The translations under genes were made by a program, and so were the position numbers. This document shows positions 47,117 to 60,310 of a stretch of 64,000 nt of DNA, piece after piece. Source of the stretch: Hyperoplus lanceolatus (lineage: Eukaryota; Chordata; Actinopteri; Uranoscopiformes; Ammodytidae); the NCBI GenBank assembly GCA_026929865.2, contig CM049410.1, forward strand, positions 8,167,501 to 8,231,500. The letters are read 5' to 3'. Position 1 is the first letter of the stretch, and each line of letters opens with the position of its first letter. The notes beneath the pieces are model-generated. The model was not told the DNA's origin and made no database searches. It saw only the letters and a program-made list of their open reading frames with translations.

Positions 47117-48743
47117 ATTCAATTTCGCTTTATTGGCATGAAAGTTTAAAATAGAAAAACAATGTTGCCAAAGCAAAGTATCAGTAAGATACAATAAATC
47201 AGACAAAACACATGTGACAATTAGATACATTATATTACGTGTGTGTGCCTCAATCATTCACTGTCCCTCAGGTTGTGGCATGTTAATATATACTGGGCAG
47301 CAAGATGTGCCCGGTCTCCTTCTCCGAGGAGTATTTTTAATTTGGAGAGGTCGTTCAGCTCTTTGAAATCTGGTACTAAAGAGCTGAACCTGTTCAAATA
47401 CAATTGTCTTGTGTCATTTAATTTTGTACATTGTAAATTTTCTTCGTCACTTTAGAGGACACTTTATAGATTTGATTTGCCCCAACCTTAACAATAACCA
47501 CAACATGCTCAATCCCGATCCCAGAGGTTTCAAACAGTGAGGAGGCAGGAGAGAGGTGGAGTGGGGTCAGAGCTGGAGGGACGTGATGCCAAGATCCTAC
47601 GTGAAATAATAGGGGCCGTTGCTGCTGCAGTGCTAGTGACTCACGGTTTTTACGGAGGCTAATCAAATACTTAAAGACCACTAACCATGATTGCTGCGAT
47701 TTGCATCACAAGTCATACTCATCTCATTCTGAGTCACAAAACACTGACGCACATGATTTCATATTTTTCAAAATTCAATCTCACTTAGACTTTTTAACTA
47801 GAAATTTATCTCTGAAATTTGAGCTACTATATCAAATGGATTGTTGAGAGAATTCCCACCATCCAAAAAAACTGCAGCTATCTCTGTAGCTGTCGTTTCT
47901 CTTTGCAACAACCAAGTTATTACTTTCCAGGTGTTTTAACCATCTTTCGGACATTTCTTACATTTTTCAAGAACATATTTTTTTCTAATGCGATCAGTTT
48001 ACTTATGATTTAAAAAGCATGAAATAGGAAATTGCATTCAATGCCAAATATTTTATTGATTTGGGGACTTATAATAGACTTTAATAACACACACACACTT
48101 AATAATAACCTGTTAAAATGCTAATCATATTTCGCTTAGGGCCCCATGAAGGCTTGGGCCGGCTCTGGATAATAGTAAACATTTCCACCAGGACCAAGGA
48201 CATATCTCTTTCTATCTCCTTCCTCAGTGATTGACCTCTCTCTATCTCTCCTTGCCCAGGCTCCCTGCTGCTGGACAGTTTGAAGGAGCACATCTCAACG
48301 ATAGCCCAGGACCACTGTAAGGCCATCTACCTACACGTGCTCACCACTAACACCACTGCCATCCACTTCTATCAGAACAGGGACTTCACGCAGCACCACT
48401 ACCTGCCCTACTACTACTCCATACGAGGCGTCCTCAAAGACGGATTCACATATGTACTCTATATCAATGGGGGCCACCCACCTTGGACAATATTATATCC
48501 TTTTTGTGGAAGCCCGAAAGCTTGAAGCTAACTCAGTGTTGTTCAATATTTGATATTTTTACATTTTCCTTTACTCCCTATCCCACTGACTATATTCAGC
48601 ACATCGGTTCGACCCTGGCCAGCCTGAGCCCCTGCTCCCTCCCTCAGAGGCTGTACCGACAGGCCCAGTCCCTGCTGCGCTCCCTGCTGCCCTGGTCCAA
48701 CATCGCCTCCAAGACCGGCATACAGTACAGCCGAACAATGTGA
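45968..48743 (+). CDS. naa60: N-alpha-acetyltransferase 60 (NatF), 5 coding exons
   Basis: GNAT-family enzyme that acetylates N-terminal Met of membrane proteins at the Golgi. Coding exons 45968-46077, 46259-46388, 46904-47000, 48260-48494 and 48587-48743 join in frame to 242 residues, the human length. The start MSDVVSPTALSEVQLRF, the GDWFPIEYPDSWY segment, the acetyl-CoA-binding RKHGIGSLLL loop (R-x-x-G-x-G), AIYLHVLTTN with the active-site His, and YYYSIRGVLKDGFTYVLY are all recognisable. The C-terminal stretch to GIQYSRTM matches the amphipathic membrane-binding tail of the family. Introns 1-4 of the transcript are GT-AG; the last, 48495-48586, begins ATATCCTT and ends AC, so it is a minor-spliceosome intron, and only this reading restores TI-F-DYIQH. 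Confidence 0.95.
46128..46166. repeat. (TG)n microsatellite in naa60
   Basis: About 19 TG units then a G run, in the intron after the first coding exon. Confidence 0.9.
47009..47110. repeat. (CT)n microsatellite in naa60
   Basis: About 50 CT units starting nine bases after the exon 3 splice donor (47001). On the transcript this is a long pyrimidine tract. Confidence 0.9.
47111..47700 (-). mobile_element. LINE 3' region in naa60 intron
   Basis: Starts AATTCAATTCAATTTCGCTT TATTGGCATGAA, a common fish LINE tail in reverse orientation, directly after the CT tract. Sequence of the same style continues to about 47700. No reverse transcriptase motif was identified. Confidence 0.5.
48495..48586 (+). 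other. U12-type AT-AC intron of naa60 (92 nt)
   Basis: The 5' splice site reads ATATCCTTTTT, matching the U12 consensus ATATCCTT. The 3' end is CCCAC, and the branch-point candidate TTCCTTTAC puts its A 13 nt before the end (consensus TTCCTTRAC, 10-20 nt). No GT is available at the point where homology stops, and AT-AC removal keeps the frame. Confidence 0.9.
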
Positions 48744-48905
48744 CTCAACACTTTGGGTAGAGGTGCACCAATCCACTTTTATTCCATTCGATTCTGATAT
48801 CTGCGTTTTTTTATAACGGCCGATACAGATACTGTCCGATATCATAATTATTATACATATTTTTGTTTGTGTTGATATTATGTGTAAGGTTTTAAAGGAT
48901 TAAGC

Positions 48906-48911
48906 AATAAA
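48906..48911 (+). terminator. Candidate poly(A) signal of naa60
   Basis: AATAAA 163 bp after the stop; further copies are at 48965-48970 and near 50917, so alternative 3' ends are possible. Confidence 0.4.
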
Positions 48912-48974
48912 GCAATTTTAATTTAAAAGAGCAGAAAATATACAATAATGCAAAAAGGGGTTTCAATAAACCGC

Positions 48975-51900
48975 CTATAGTGTGCACAAAGCATTTGTTG
49001 CTAACGCAGTCAGTCCATGAATTGACGTCTGATTTTCTTTTTCTTTTTTCTTCCTTTCTTTTGTTTCAGAATCTCAACTTCCATGTCTCCTCAGTCTTCC
49101 CCTGTGCACACCAAGGTGTATGCGCACACTCACAACGCCAGATTTCGTACGGCTCTCCGCACCATGTGTATGACGCAGGACTCAGGTTAAGCCTGCGTTT
49201 GACCGTTCACATTGTCCACATTTCGATACACGTTTGGCACATTTCACACAGGGTCCAGGTTTGTGGCTGTAGTTCGAATCTGTGCCCACTGCTAAACAGG
49301 GTTGTTGCAAAACAACAGCATTCAAAGTGCATCGTGGGGTTTCCACGGACAGACGGTGTGATCTGGTGAAACCATGGGATTTATAAAACAATATTCAGTT
49401 ACTATACTCTCCCATATATACTACACTTTCCCATAGTTACTATAGTAACCTGTGTTTGGCCAGTCCATACCAAAGCTAAGCAGAGTCAGACCTGCTTTAA
49501 CCTGGGCCGCAGAGCACCTGCTTCAGATAAACCATGCTGAGCCAGGCACACAGACATCTAACACAGGTCGTATTTTTGGTGTGAAAGGGATGTAACACAC
49601 ACACACACACACACACATACACACATACATTTGGAACCCTGAAGAGACTAAAGGTTCACCCCTGCCTACCTTTCTGTCTCCCTTCATCCTGTCCACCACT
49701 GTCACAGAGACTATGTATACTGTTTGTATATTATATATACTAAGCTAATATATACATTTCTCTCAATATGTATGTCTGTTCTATGCTGTCGGTAGGCCTA
49801 GTCGGAGGATTTACCCATCCGGTCCCTTTTTTGAGTATAGACTGAATCCAGAGTCAATTCCAGTTTGTAAAATAGAGACTCAAGAACAAGTTAAATTGAA
49901 TAGGACTGTGAATGTTACTAATAGGCTAATATGGTACAATACAGCTAATTATACACATGAAACCTTGAGACACAATGTAGATGGTTGATATAAGTAGTTC
50001 AAAAAGGATTCTTCCTTTTTGAACAATCACTATATTGCCTGAGTTGCTTTGTGTAATAATTGTACTGTAAACTGTACTGGCCTTATTACAGAAAAAGGAA
50101 CCTGTTAGTGTGTTACTCAGTACTTACGGCAACACAACGTTTAACAGACAGCTCAATTCTTATGCAGTGGGATAAAAAAATATGTATGATCAAAAGCAAA
50201 ATTGCCTTTCTACATTGTGTCCAAATGTTGCCCAGGTATAGTTCAGGTGTTTGGTGAGTGGGAGTTGCTCGGGTACCTTTTTTAAATGGCTGCAGCCCTG
50301 TCTTTCTGCTCCATGGCTGTAATATTGCTGCTATTATAGAGATATGTCTATTGTTTTTAAATATGGCCCAGATTAGATTTTTATGTCAGCCTGTAGAAGA
50401 GAAAAACAGTTCAAAGTTATGCTCCCTAAAACACACACACACACACACAAACATACACACACATCATATACCTTGTGTGCCTGCGTGCATGCAGGTATGT
50501 ATGTCTGTGATTGGCTGTGTGCGTGTGTGTCTCTGTGTGTGTAAATATGCACACAGTCAGAAATTAGAACCAAGCAAGTGCCAAATGTTGATCAGTGGAA
50601 GTCAAATAAGTAATGTTCCCCCAACATGTCAACTGGTAACCTTGTCAGTGAAAAACATAATAGCATAACATAATTATTTATTATTATTATTTTTTTTTTA
50701 CATTCTGTTGCTCTTCATGATTTAATTACAAACCTGATTTGATGTATTAGATTCAGTGTATCCATGATCCAATCGTAGATTTTATACATGACTTGGCATC
50801 GAAAAAAGATAAGGGTAACCAAGTGTGCAATTTATTGTTAAAAAAGGTGAACGTTCCACAGTTTACCAGCCCCGGGCACATTAACTCAATGGTAAATTTC
50901 CGATGTTGTGTATGCAATAAACTTGTTTTGATTTGACTGATTATAAGGACAGAGTCAGTGTGGAATCCCCTGCTGTATACACTATTTTACACTGTTTAAA
51001 AACATTTTCATTGTGATATGTGTCATATTATACTGTCATAAATCTGAGCCTTGTTTTCAGTCACACTATGCCATGGTTTCAAGTGTTTGTCTTAAATGGT
51101 TCATTCTTACCACTACGGTGATTTTTAATATTGCACTTCTTGACATTTTTAGAGAGGACTTGAGAAAGATAAAGAATGGTCAAAAGCAAGGCCAGAGGCA
51201 GAGATACCCTCACCAATTCCCTCTCAAAACAGGATCCTACACTTCCCATAATGCATTTGGATAGCATCTTCACAAGACCTATACCCTGACCAATAAATGT
51301 AGATGTCTTTCAGACCCCCAACGGCAAGGCTTTTCTCTTGTTAAAGTGTTCCCAACCTCCCAGAGAGAACACCGCTGATAGTTTGGAGCAGCCGACAACG
51401 ACGTTATAATACAACAGTCTTCAAAAGCTTAATAGTGCTCCACATGTTGACAAAACTGATCTGTATGTGTAAAACTGGTGGATAGCCCCTTTTTAAATGC
51501 AATGTGTCACCACCAAAGCATCTGGCCAGAACAATGCTTAGAAGTTAGAACTTAAGAACTTGAATAGAACCAAAGAAATGTTTTGATTTTCTCATGAAGC
51601 CATATTATTTATTTATATTGACTACAAAAAGGAATCTGATTTTTGTGTTTTAATTCAGTTGGTAGTATTTATATATTGTCATTAAATCATAGTGTGTTTG
51701 AAACATCGTATTTATCGATCCAGTAGTTGTAGATATTTCAGTCTGAACAAAAGTGGTGGTGTGACAATCCCCACAAACGGACATTGCCAAGTTGCTAACA
51801 TAGCTAGCTTGGTAGGTGTCTGTGCATGACACATTCACATATAAGTAATTTATGTGAAAAGTCCATGCACATGTGGCTGTTTAAGGCAAAATAAATGGCA

Positions 51901-52660
51901 GTAGCGAAGTGTTTTGGTGCTTTTTCAGTGCTTTGCTGTATGCAGAGTATCCATACTTTCGTACCAGCTAGCAGGCGGCCATGTTTAAATACTTCTCAAA
52001 CAAGAAATATGTGTTTAGTGTCATGAGTATTGTCCCTCTTTGTCAGAGCGGGTCTCTGTCACTTTTTCATATGCATTGTACTTTTTTCTTTTCCTTACTG
52101 TATGGGTACAGGTCCTAGGTCTCTAAGTTTCCACATGTTCCTTTGTTACACTGTTGCATATCATTTTAGAGATGATAAATTCTCCTTTTTTTTTCCACCC
52201 GGTGTGTAATCATCCTCTGAGGCAGCGTTGCTATAAGTCGTTTACAAAGTTCTGTACATCTGAAGAACAAACTGGAGGTTTCATGCCAAAGCCTCCTCTT
52301 TTCTCAATCCTGAACAAACTGACCTCTCTCTGTCATTCAACAGCAGTATTATGCTCTACTCCTGCCGCATGCTTTCTGTTTTTTTTTCGCGCATTGGTTG
52401 TGTTACAGAAGGAATCAGTGGCCTGTGGTGGTGATGAGAAATTCCACTGACTCATTGCACGGCTGCAGTGTGTTTTCGTCAGCATCACATTACAAAGTCA
52501 TTCATAGGAGAGATAATGATGTAACCACAGACATAAGAAAAAAGTGTGAAATCTAAATCTGCTGTGAGCAGTCCCCTCCCTCGTGACTAGGCTACTACAG
52601 AAGGGAAAATGAAATTTGAGCGGAAGTAGGTAGGCGGGCGGAGCCAGGCTAATGCAGCGG
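48975..52660. other. naa60 3' UTR and/or intergenic sequence
   Basis: No coding exon was recognised. Short CA/GT tracts lie at 49593-49630 and 50430-50545. An AATAAA near 50917 could close a long 3' UTR. Confidence 0.4.
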
Positions 52661-52669
52661 GAGGGAAAC

Positions 52670-52782
52670 AAACAAAGCGCACTGAACTGAACTCCACTCC
52701 ACTGAAAGTTTTCATTGTTGCCCATTCGGACACGTTTTCTTCGGCTCTAGAACATCCTTCAGTCGTGAAGTTGCAGAACAAG
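52670..52782 (+). other. Candidate non-coding first exon of a downstream gene
   Basis: GC-richer sequence ends at TTGCAGAACAAG followed by a strong donor GTGAGC at 52783. No coding exon follows within the window, so the gene, if real, continues beyond 64000. It cannot be named. Confidence 0.3.
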
Positions 52783-54196
52783 GTGAGCGATGAACTCAAA
52801 CAAAAATACACGTAATTTCCTGCCGACGTACGTAGCTAGGTGGCGGTGCATTATTCTTACCTTACCATAGCTGTAAAGTTACATTGGCTGCACAATAAGG
52901 TGTGTGTAATGTTGATAGGTCTACAGATGTTTAGTGGTAAAATCAGGCCCGGATTAAGTGGAAAGATAACACTAGGCATACCGCATTTGTTCGGGCCCCC
53001 TCCAAACGGATAGCCTACGTTATGATTTGGTAAAAAAAACTACATAGCTAGATTTGAATTGCCACAAGATTATTATGCTCATCTATTTATTTGGGTATTT
53101 CCATACACCTTTCAGGCTTTGGTTCACTGTCTATATGCACATTGTTATATTGTAGCCTAACACTAGTTGAAAGCATAGCTAAATATATTTTAGGGATTCA
53201 CCGAAAGTTCGGCCACTGAAATGACAAATTAAATCATGTTCAGTTACCAAATATTGACGAACTACTGACAAAATATTTGGTTTAAGAGTTGCGCGTTTGT
53301 AAACGGGAGTAAAGAGAAACGTAAAAAACGTATGCGAGTTCATGTCTGTTCGTGAGCTCACTGCAGGAGCAGTTCTTTAAAGTGCGTGCAGAGTCCAGTG
53401 TGGGAGCAATTTTTCAAACTGGGTGAAAAACAGTGCAGTGCAATGCTTTATTCAGCATAAAGTTAAAACGCTCGTCCAAGACTGACCTAAATACAAAAGC
53501 CTTGCGCGAGCGAAGCAGCGATTCACCTGGTGAAACCTGGCGTGGAACTCTGTGGTGGGTAACTGCGAAATTCAGTGAGACATCGCCGGTGTAGCCCTAG
53601 CCGCAGCACAGAAAAACTGTGGTTTGACGGCTAAAATAATCGGGGGATTTTTTTACCTTTGTGAAATGCATGAATCTGGTGCACTTTGAGAGGGAAATTA
53701 AGAGCCTTAATCTGAGGAATTTTGTGTGAACAAATAATTTGGAGATACTGGCTCGAATGAATTAGAATTAAAAGCTAGTGTAGAAAGATTTTCCATAAAA
53801 ATATTGATATAAAAAAAAATATAATGCAGGGTCCTCTGGCATGGGCTTGGTGCTTTTTTTCTTTTATGGGACATATTTCTCTGTAATATAATGAATGCAT
53901 TTAAATTCAGTGAGAGGAATGAAGCAGAAGAACTCTGTTGTCCAGCTATCTTTTTTTCACAGACGAGGCTGAAATAGGCTATAGACCAGCGGTTCTCAAC
54001 CTGTGGGTCGCGACCCCATGTGGGGTTGCCTAGAATTTTTAGTAAAACATTAGTGTTTTTTTTATATAGGCTATATACTGGCTCAATATATGCCCCTCAT
54101 CTTTGAAGAACCCGAAAAATAGTATTTAAAAAAATAAATTATTGACTGGCTCATGATAGGCCCCTGATCTTCGTAGAGGGGGTCGTACAGAGATCA

Positions 54197-55426
54197 GGGG
54201 CCTCATTTATAAAGCTTGCGGCGCACAAAAACCTTGCGTAGATGGAAAGAAATGTGCGGGAAAATGTGCGGTGGCAAACGTTGGTATTTATAAAAACATT
54301 CTTTGCGGAAAAATGTGCGTATTCCTACGCCAACTTTCGACCTGGCGTAGAGCTACCGCAAGGTTTTCCTGACTCGGGGAATCAGCGACACTCAATGGCA
54401 ACACCACGAAATAAAGCTCAGTCAACAGAAAAACACAGACAAATGTGAAATGCTTGGCACCCAATATATTTAGTCAATAAGATATATAAACTTACCTATA
54501 GTTGTGAATATATGGCTACTGTAGGCCTAGTCTATGGCATGCAGTTGTGATGTAGGTTGAATTACTTATCAAGTAGCCTAGGTCAACATGTTTTGGTTAT
54601 TTTATAAATTGAATTTTATAGCGCTACTCTATAATAATGTCCTATACGTAGGGAGGTGTTTCCGTGAGTGCCCAGCGGGAGAGCAAATTTTAAGAGGTGA
54701 GTAAAAAGCAGTGTTGTACAAAGTTAAGCCCAACAGATATTAATTAAATTGTATATTTCGTTAGATAAAATCATGTTATGAATTTAGCAAATCATTACAC
54801 GCATCTCTTTCCCATAACAATTCACCCTGGAAGATTAAACTATAATCTGACGTTGTTGGAAATGTGTGGACCTGACGGGAGATAAACAATGCTCTGCATT
54901 GACTATTGGCATTATTTCACTTGTCACACCATATTTTATATAGGCCTACATATAGTACTACAGGTAGGCCTACGCTAATACGTGATATTGCATACAGTAC
55001 AAAGTTGGGCGAAACTGCTTTACAAAGACTACAACGAATGTGCCAATCATGATATGTGATAAGTGCGCGGGTGTGTGTGCCAGTTTCTGCAGCACAGGCT
55101 TTTTTCCTTTACAGTCGCTTTCTTTGCGGCCGGTTGCCTCCCTTTTCTCCTCATGTCAGCCAAAATTCCGTGCTTATTAAGAGCGTCATCATATTTAGGA
55201 GCTATTTAGCATTCGCCATGTATGGTAGATTGTGGGAGGACACGGGGTGGAGATCGTCTGCGCACAATTCACCGCAGGTGGGTATTTATAAAGGGAAGAT
55301 TGCGTGCAACTGTGCGACGCACAGTTTTATAAATCTGAATTCTTTTTTTGCACAGCACATTTTTGGCTTTCTGCGGATGCAATGTTTTAGGATGGTTTCT
55401 ACGCACAGCGTTATAAATGAGGCCCC
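54197..55426. mobile_element. Non-autonomous DNA element (GGGGCCTCATTTATAA termini)
   Basis: GGGGCCTCATTTATAAA at 54197 is mirrored by TTATAAATGAGGCCCC ending 55426. Just inside lie TGCGTAGA and TCTACGCA-like segments. The target duplication is unclear. There is no transposase domain; the short open frames inside have no family resemblance. Confidence 0.65.
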
Positions 55427-55763
55427 AGGGGCCAATCATGTGGCAGTACATTTTAGTTATTTTTTAAATAATATTGTTTGGGGCCACGAAGATCAGGGGC
55501 CTATATTGATTCATTTAAAAAAATAAGGAGCTTCGGGATAACGGATTATTTAAAAAAATCCCAAAACTGATTTTTTTTTTTTATACCTGTACTTTCTGCT
55601 TTTTGGTTAGTCTGTGCCTCCAAAAATTGTTCAAGAAAAAAGTACTAAACAGCTCACATGGACACAGTTAATTTAGCCTTAGTTTTATTCTCGAAACATT
55701 GTATTAATTTTTTTGTATGATAACTTACTTTTGCATAATATGATGTTAATATCAAACACATAT

Positions 55764-56721
55764 TAGGGATGGGCACGAGTAGTGTTTTCGCTACTCGAGT
55801 GATCGCTTGCATTCCTCGAGGATCAATCGATTCCTCGTTTAACTTTTTTCTATTTTTAGAACGCAGTGCACCTGTCTACAGAATAACGGTGCAGCGCAAT
55901 AATGCCAAGACCCAGAGCTTAATGCTTATTGTAAAACAGTCACAGTTACCATATGATTGTAAGGATTTATTTTCCACAAGTTTAAAACACATTTTCCTAA
56001 CTGAAAGTAATTAAATAGGCGGGCCACAATTTAAACCGATCGAGTCTGAGGTGGGGAGAAAAAAAAGCATGGGCTGTAGTTGGCTAACAATCAAAAAAGA
56101 CACCATTTAAAATAAGAAGGGCAGCAAATACAATAAAATGATTGTCCTACAATTTAAATACATAGATAAATAACTCACCAAAGCAGTAGAACTAGTAGTT
56201 GTATATCCAACCGCGTAATGCTCACTCCGTGTCCGTGACTATAATTAGCCTACCGCGACTAATTCCTCGATAACGGAACGTTACACCGGTCGGCTTTTGA
56301 ATCTCAATCCCATATTCCATTAAAGGCTTCTTAACTGTCGTTGGCTCGGAGCGAATGTGCCCGAAGTCAGCCTGGCTTCTTTACGTGACTTTCCAAGTTT
56401 TCCAGCACTGCATTCAGTGCCGCGGTGCTGTGGAGACCACACACTGGCTGCGCTGCATGGAGGTGGCAGTTATTTGCGGTTGCTGTTTGACACAACGCTC
56501 AGTTTATTTCACTTGGATCAAAATATTTAATTTTGTTAAACTATATTTTATCCGTTTTGTGTCGTTTTTTTTACACGTGTAGGCATATAACATTTTAAAA
56601 TAGCGCCGGCCTACAGGCTACAGACACTTAAAAAAAAATAAATAAAAAAAATCGATTTTCCTCATCCACCAATCGAGTTCATTTGAAACGAGGAGTACTC
56701 GATTACTCACGCCCATCCCTA
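55764..56721. mobile_element. hAT-type element (TAGGGATGGGC termini)
   Basis: TAGGGATGGGCACGAGTA at the left and GCCCATCCCTA at the right, with ACTCGA motifs inside both. Flanks ACACATAT (55756-55763) and ACACATAC (56722-56729) agree in 7 of 8 bases. Confidence 0.75.
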
Positions 56722-57544
56722 ACACATACTAAAAAAAAATTTAAAAATAAAATGTAATTCCCTCTTACTGGGCCCCCTAGTGGAAATGGGCCCTAGGCAC
56801 GTGCCTAGAATGCCTATGCCTAGATCCGGCCCTGGGTAAAAGTAGAAAGTGAGGTTGCTCTCGAGGTTGTCACTATGGTCTGTCTGCCTGCCTGTCTGTC
56901 TGTCTGTCCAAGTTATAGGCTAAGTGGTGTTCAGGGCCACTGATTTCAATCCTCTATATTCTTTCCATTACGGATTGTGGTTTTCCTGGCGAGTCCATTT
57001 ATTTTGGAGGTGGGCACTAAACAAGCAAGAAAAGGGACACCATGCCAACAGCAGGCAGAAAGGGTCTGTTGTGGTGTGTGTGTCATCCAATTTAGGCTGC
57101 CTCTTCATCACACAAGTCTGAGTCGAAGCTTGGTGCTGTCAGCAAAGACAGACGCTTTCATTCACAGACTTGAAAGGTTTTCTCTCAACACACACCTCTC
57201 ATTTTGAGTAAATGAAATGCTGGGAGATGAGTTTCTGTGGGCTGCAGGATGTTGTTAATTAGGCCTATCCATCAGCAGCTCATTATGTGACGTGTGTGTA
57301 CACTCATCGATTCGCACAGGAAATGGAGGTGGAGGGAAAGCCCATGTTTGTCTAGTTCTGGTTCAGACTTCAAACAAACAAACGGGGGTAAGCAGCTGAT
57401 ATGGCGGGCAATGGGATGTTTGTGAGTTTATATGTTGGTCTGTGTGTGATTTGAAAAAGAAGAGTCAGATTTTTTGAAGAAGGTTATACTGGCAGGCTAT
57501 TGTGACACAGGTTCAGTCAGGATGTGTGGCCTTCCCGGATAGGT

Positions 57545-58629
57545 CAAGAGTACCTATTTGCAGACCCATGGAGAAACGGAGCTCCACCGGAAATACGAAA
57601 TTTCTTCTTCGTTTTTTTTTACTGGCGGCTATCACTCAGCGTTTCTTCTTCTTTTTGTTTTACTGCCGGCGTTCACCTAGCGGTAAATAATAACAAGACA
57701 CAGTTTCCACCGGTTATGGTGCTAGTAGACAGTAAAATAAGTCAGTTTGTCAAGGGTCCCAAGTGGCCAGGACGTGGTAAAAGTAGATGTTGAGGTAGAA
57801 GATGAATGAAGCAACGGCTTTTGTACATCTTCTGAAACCTCTCTTTAATTCACAATTATCACAAGTAGGTCAATCACATACAAATATAAACTCTTATAAA
57901 TTAAACACAAAAGTGCCACCACATTAAAATAAACAACACATTTTAAAAAATGGGAGGACAGTTTCCTTTGTAGATCATGATTGATTTTACCAGACCCATT
58001 TCCTCTAGTGATCACAGTTTTAATTATTATAATAATTTCTATATTCATATTAGGCTATTTAACGAGCCGTCTGGACTTTGTGATCACGCAAGTGAACAGT
58101 AACGATCGCGTGCAGCCCAGAATGAGAGGCTACATACAATAGATTTATTAATCCGAACACAGTTAGCATTAACCTGCACTCTGCAACAAGGCTCCAACTG
58201 ACACTACGGAAAGGCTATTTAAGCTTTGTTTAAGAGGAAAAGACAAGCATTTTTTCAGGACTTCTAAGATAAAAGTTAAACTTTTCCAACAACCCCATAG
58301 CTTTAAATATATAATGGTATTTGCCATCTGTAAAATGGAAGGGGTTCATATAATTGTATGTTGACAATTACTTTATAAAGCTATTAAAGAAAGATATCAT
58401 CGTTCATTGGTCAAAGGTTTTCCTCCCCTGTCATTTCATTGGTCAAAACCATGAATTTTACTCTTTTACTGTCTACTAGCACCATAACCGTGAAACTGTT
58501 CTTGTTATTATTCACCGCTAGGTGAACCCGGCGTAAAACAAAAGAAGAAGAAACGTGATAGTAAAAAAAAACTAGAAGAAATTTGTATTTGGTGGGCCGT
58601 TTCCCCTGTTCTGCAAATAGGTGCCTCTT
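57545..58629. mobile_element. hAT-like element with ~180-bp inverted repeats
   Basis: The left arm (57545-57745) and the right arm (about 58450-58629) are imperfect inverted copies, sharing CACCTATTTGCAG-type, TTCACCTAGCGGT and CTAGTAGACAGTAAAA blocks. GGATAGGT borders both ends (57537-57544, 58630-58637) as an 8-bp duplication. The interior is unique and non-coding. Confidence 0.75.
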
Positions 58630-58637
58630 GGATAGGT

Positions 58638-59480
<843 letters not shown>

Positions 59481-59879
59481 GGGGTTAGTTAAAAAAGAAA
59501 CTAATTTCTCGAAAGGGACTTTTATTTTGACACAAGGAGAATAGGAACGGTAAAGAAGCAAGAGTAGGAGGAGCAACTTAGATAGGCATGGTGGTCACAA
59601 CTTATGGCACAACCATATTTTGTATTTTATAGGGGCCCTAGCATAACACAGAGAGCTTCTTGAGGGGGGCCTAGCTTATAGGATAGCGCCATGGGGGCCT
59701 GAACACCTGTTGGTGAGTGATTACAACCATTAAATACCAAACTTTTTGTGCAAGCAGAGCTGATGGATTTTAATATCTAGGGCAACAGTCATAGATATCG
59801 AAGATATAAGTAACGGAGATCAAAAAGGACCCAAGAAAAAACAAGGGGAAAGCTTTTAATAAGTAACAATAGGCTATTG

Positions 59880-60310
59880 AAGGCTATATATAAATATATT
59901 TATTATTTAAGGAACACAAACAACAAAAACAAAAAGAAACAAAAAAAAAAAAAAATATTAAATAGACAAAAACAAAACAAACAAAAAAAAACTAAGAACA
60001 AGAACAAAACAGTATCAGAAAAAAACAACAAAAAACAAGAGAGATTTAGCTGCAAAGGCCAAAATACGGTGAATTAGGAGGAGACAAGAATATGAATTGA
60101 ATAAAGCCTATAAATAAAAAGGATATAATACCATAAAAGAGAAAACAGTAAAAATTTATTCCTTTAAAACCTTGTGGGCCTTAAAAGGTTTAAACCTGTG
60201 TCTATATGGGGATTGTTTGTGATCTTAAAAAAACAAACAAAACCAACAACAAAAATAAAAAGGAAAACAAACAACAACACAAACAAAAACCAGCAAAAAT
60301 AAAGTCCCTC
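59880..60310. repeat. A-rich low-complexity tract
   Basis: Dense AAAC/AACAAA runs on the plus strand in two blocks (59915-60045 and 60225-60310). The origin is unclear; it may be the remains of a retroelement. Confidence 0.6.

Larger units (their letters stand above)
52944..56834. mobile_element. hAT-like element hosting at least two further elements
   Basis: Ends CAGGCCCGGATTAAG and GATCCGGCCCTG are inverted. The flanks GGTAAAAT (52936-52943) and GGTAAAAG (56835-56842) agree in 7 of 8 bases. G/C-rich GGGCCCC motifs lie near both ends. Inside are a CAGCGGTTCTCAACCTGTGG terminus at 53987 and the elements at 54197-55426 and 55764-56721. Confidence 0.65.

Noticed and set aside
46900-47149. Arg-Glu and Ser-Leu repeat frames
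   Set aside because: Both are translations of the CT/GA microsatellite in a naa60 intron.
48483-48743. An open frame that could be a separate small gene or a longer last exon of naa60
   Set aside because: Its second half is exactly the naa60 C-terminus; the first half is the AT-AC intron read through.
54242-54448. A 68-residue frame as a gene
   Set aside because: It lies wholly inside a non-autonomous transposon with GGGGCCTCATTTATAA ends and has no family resemblance.
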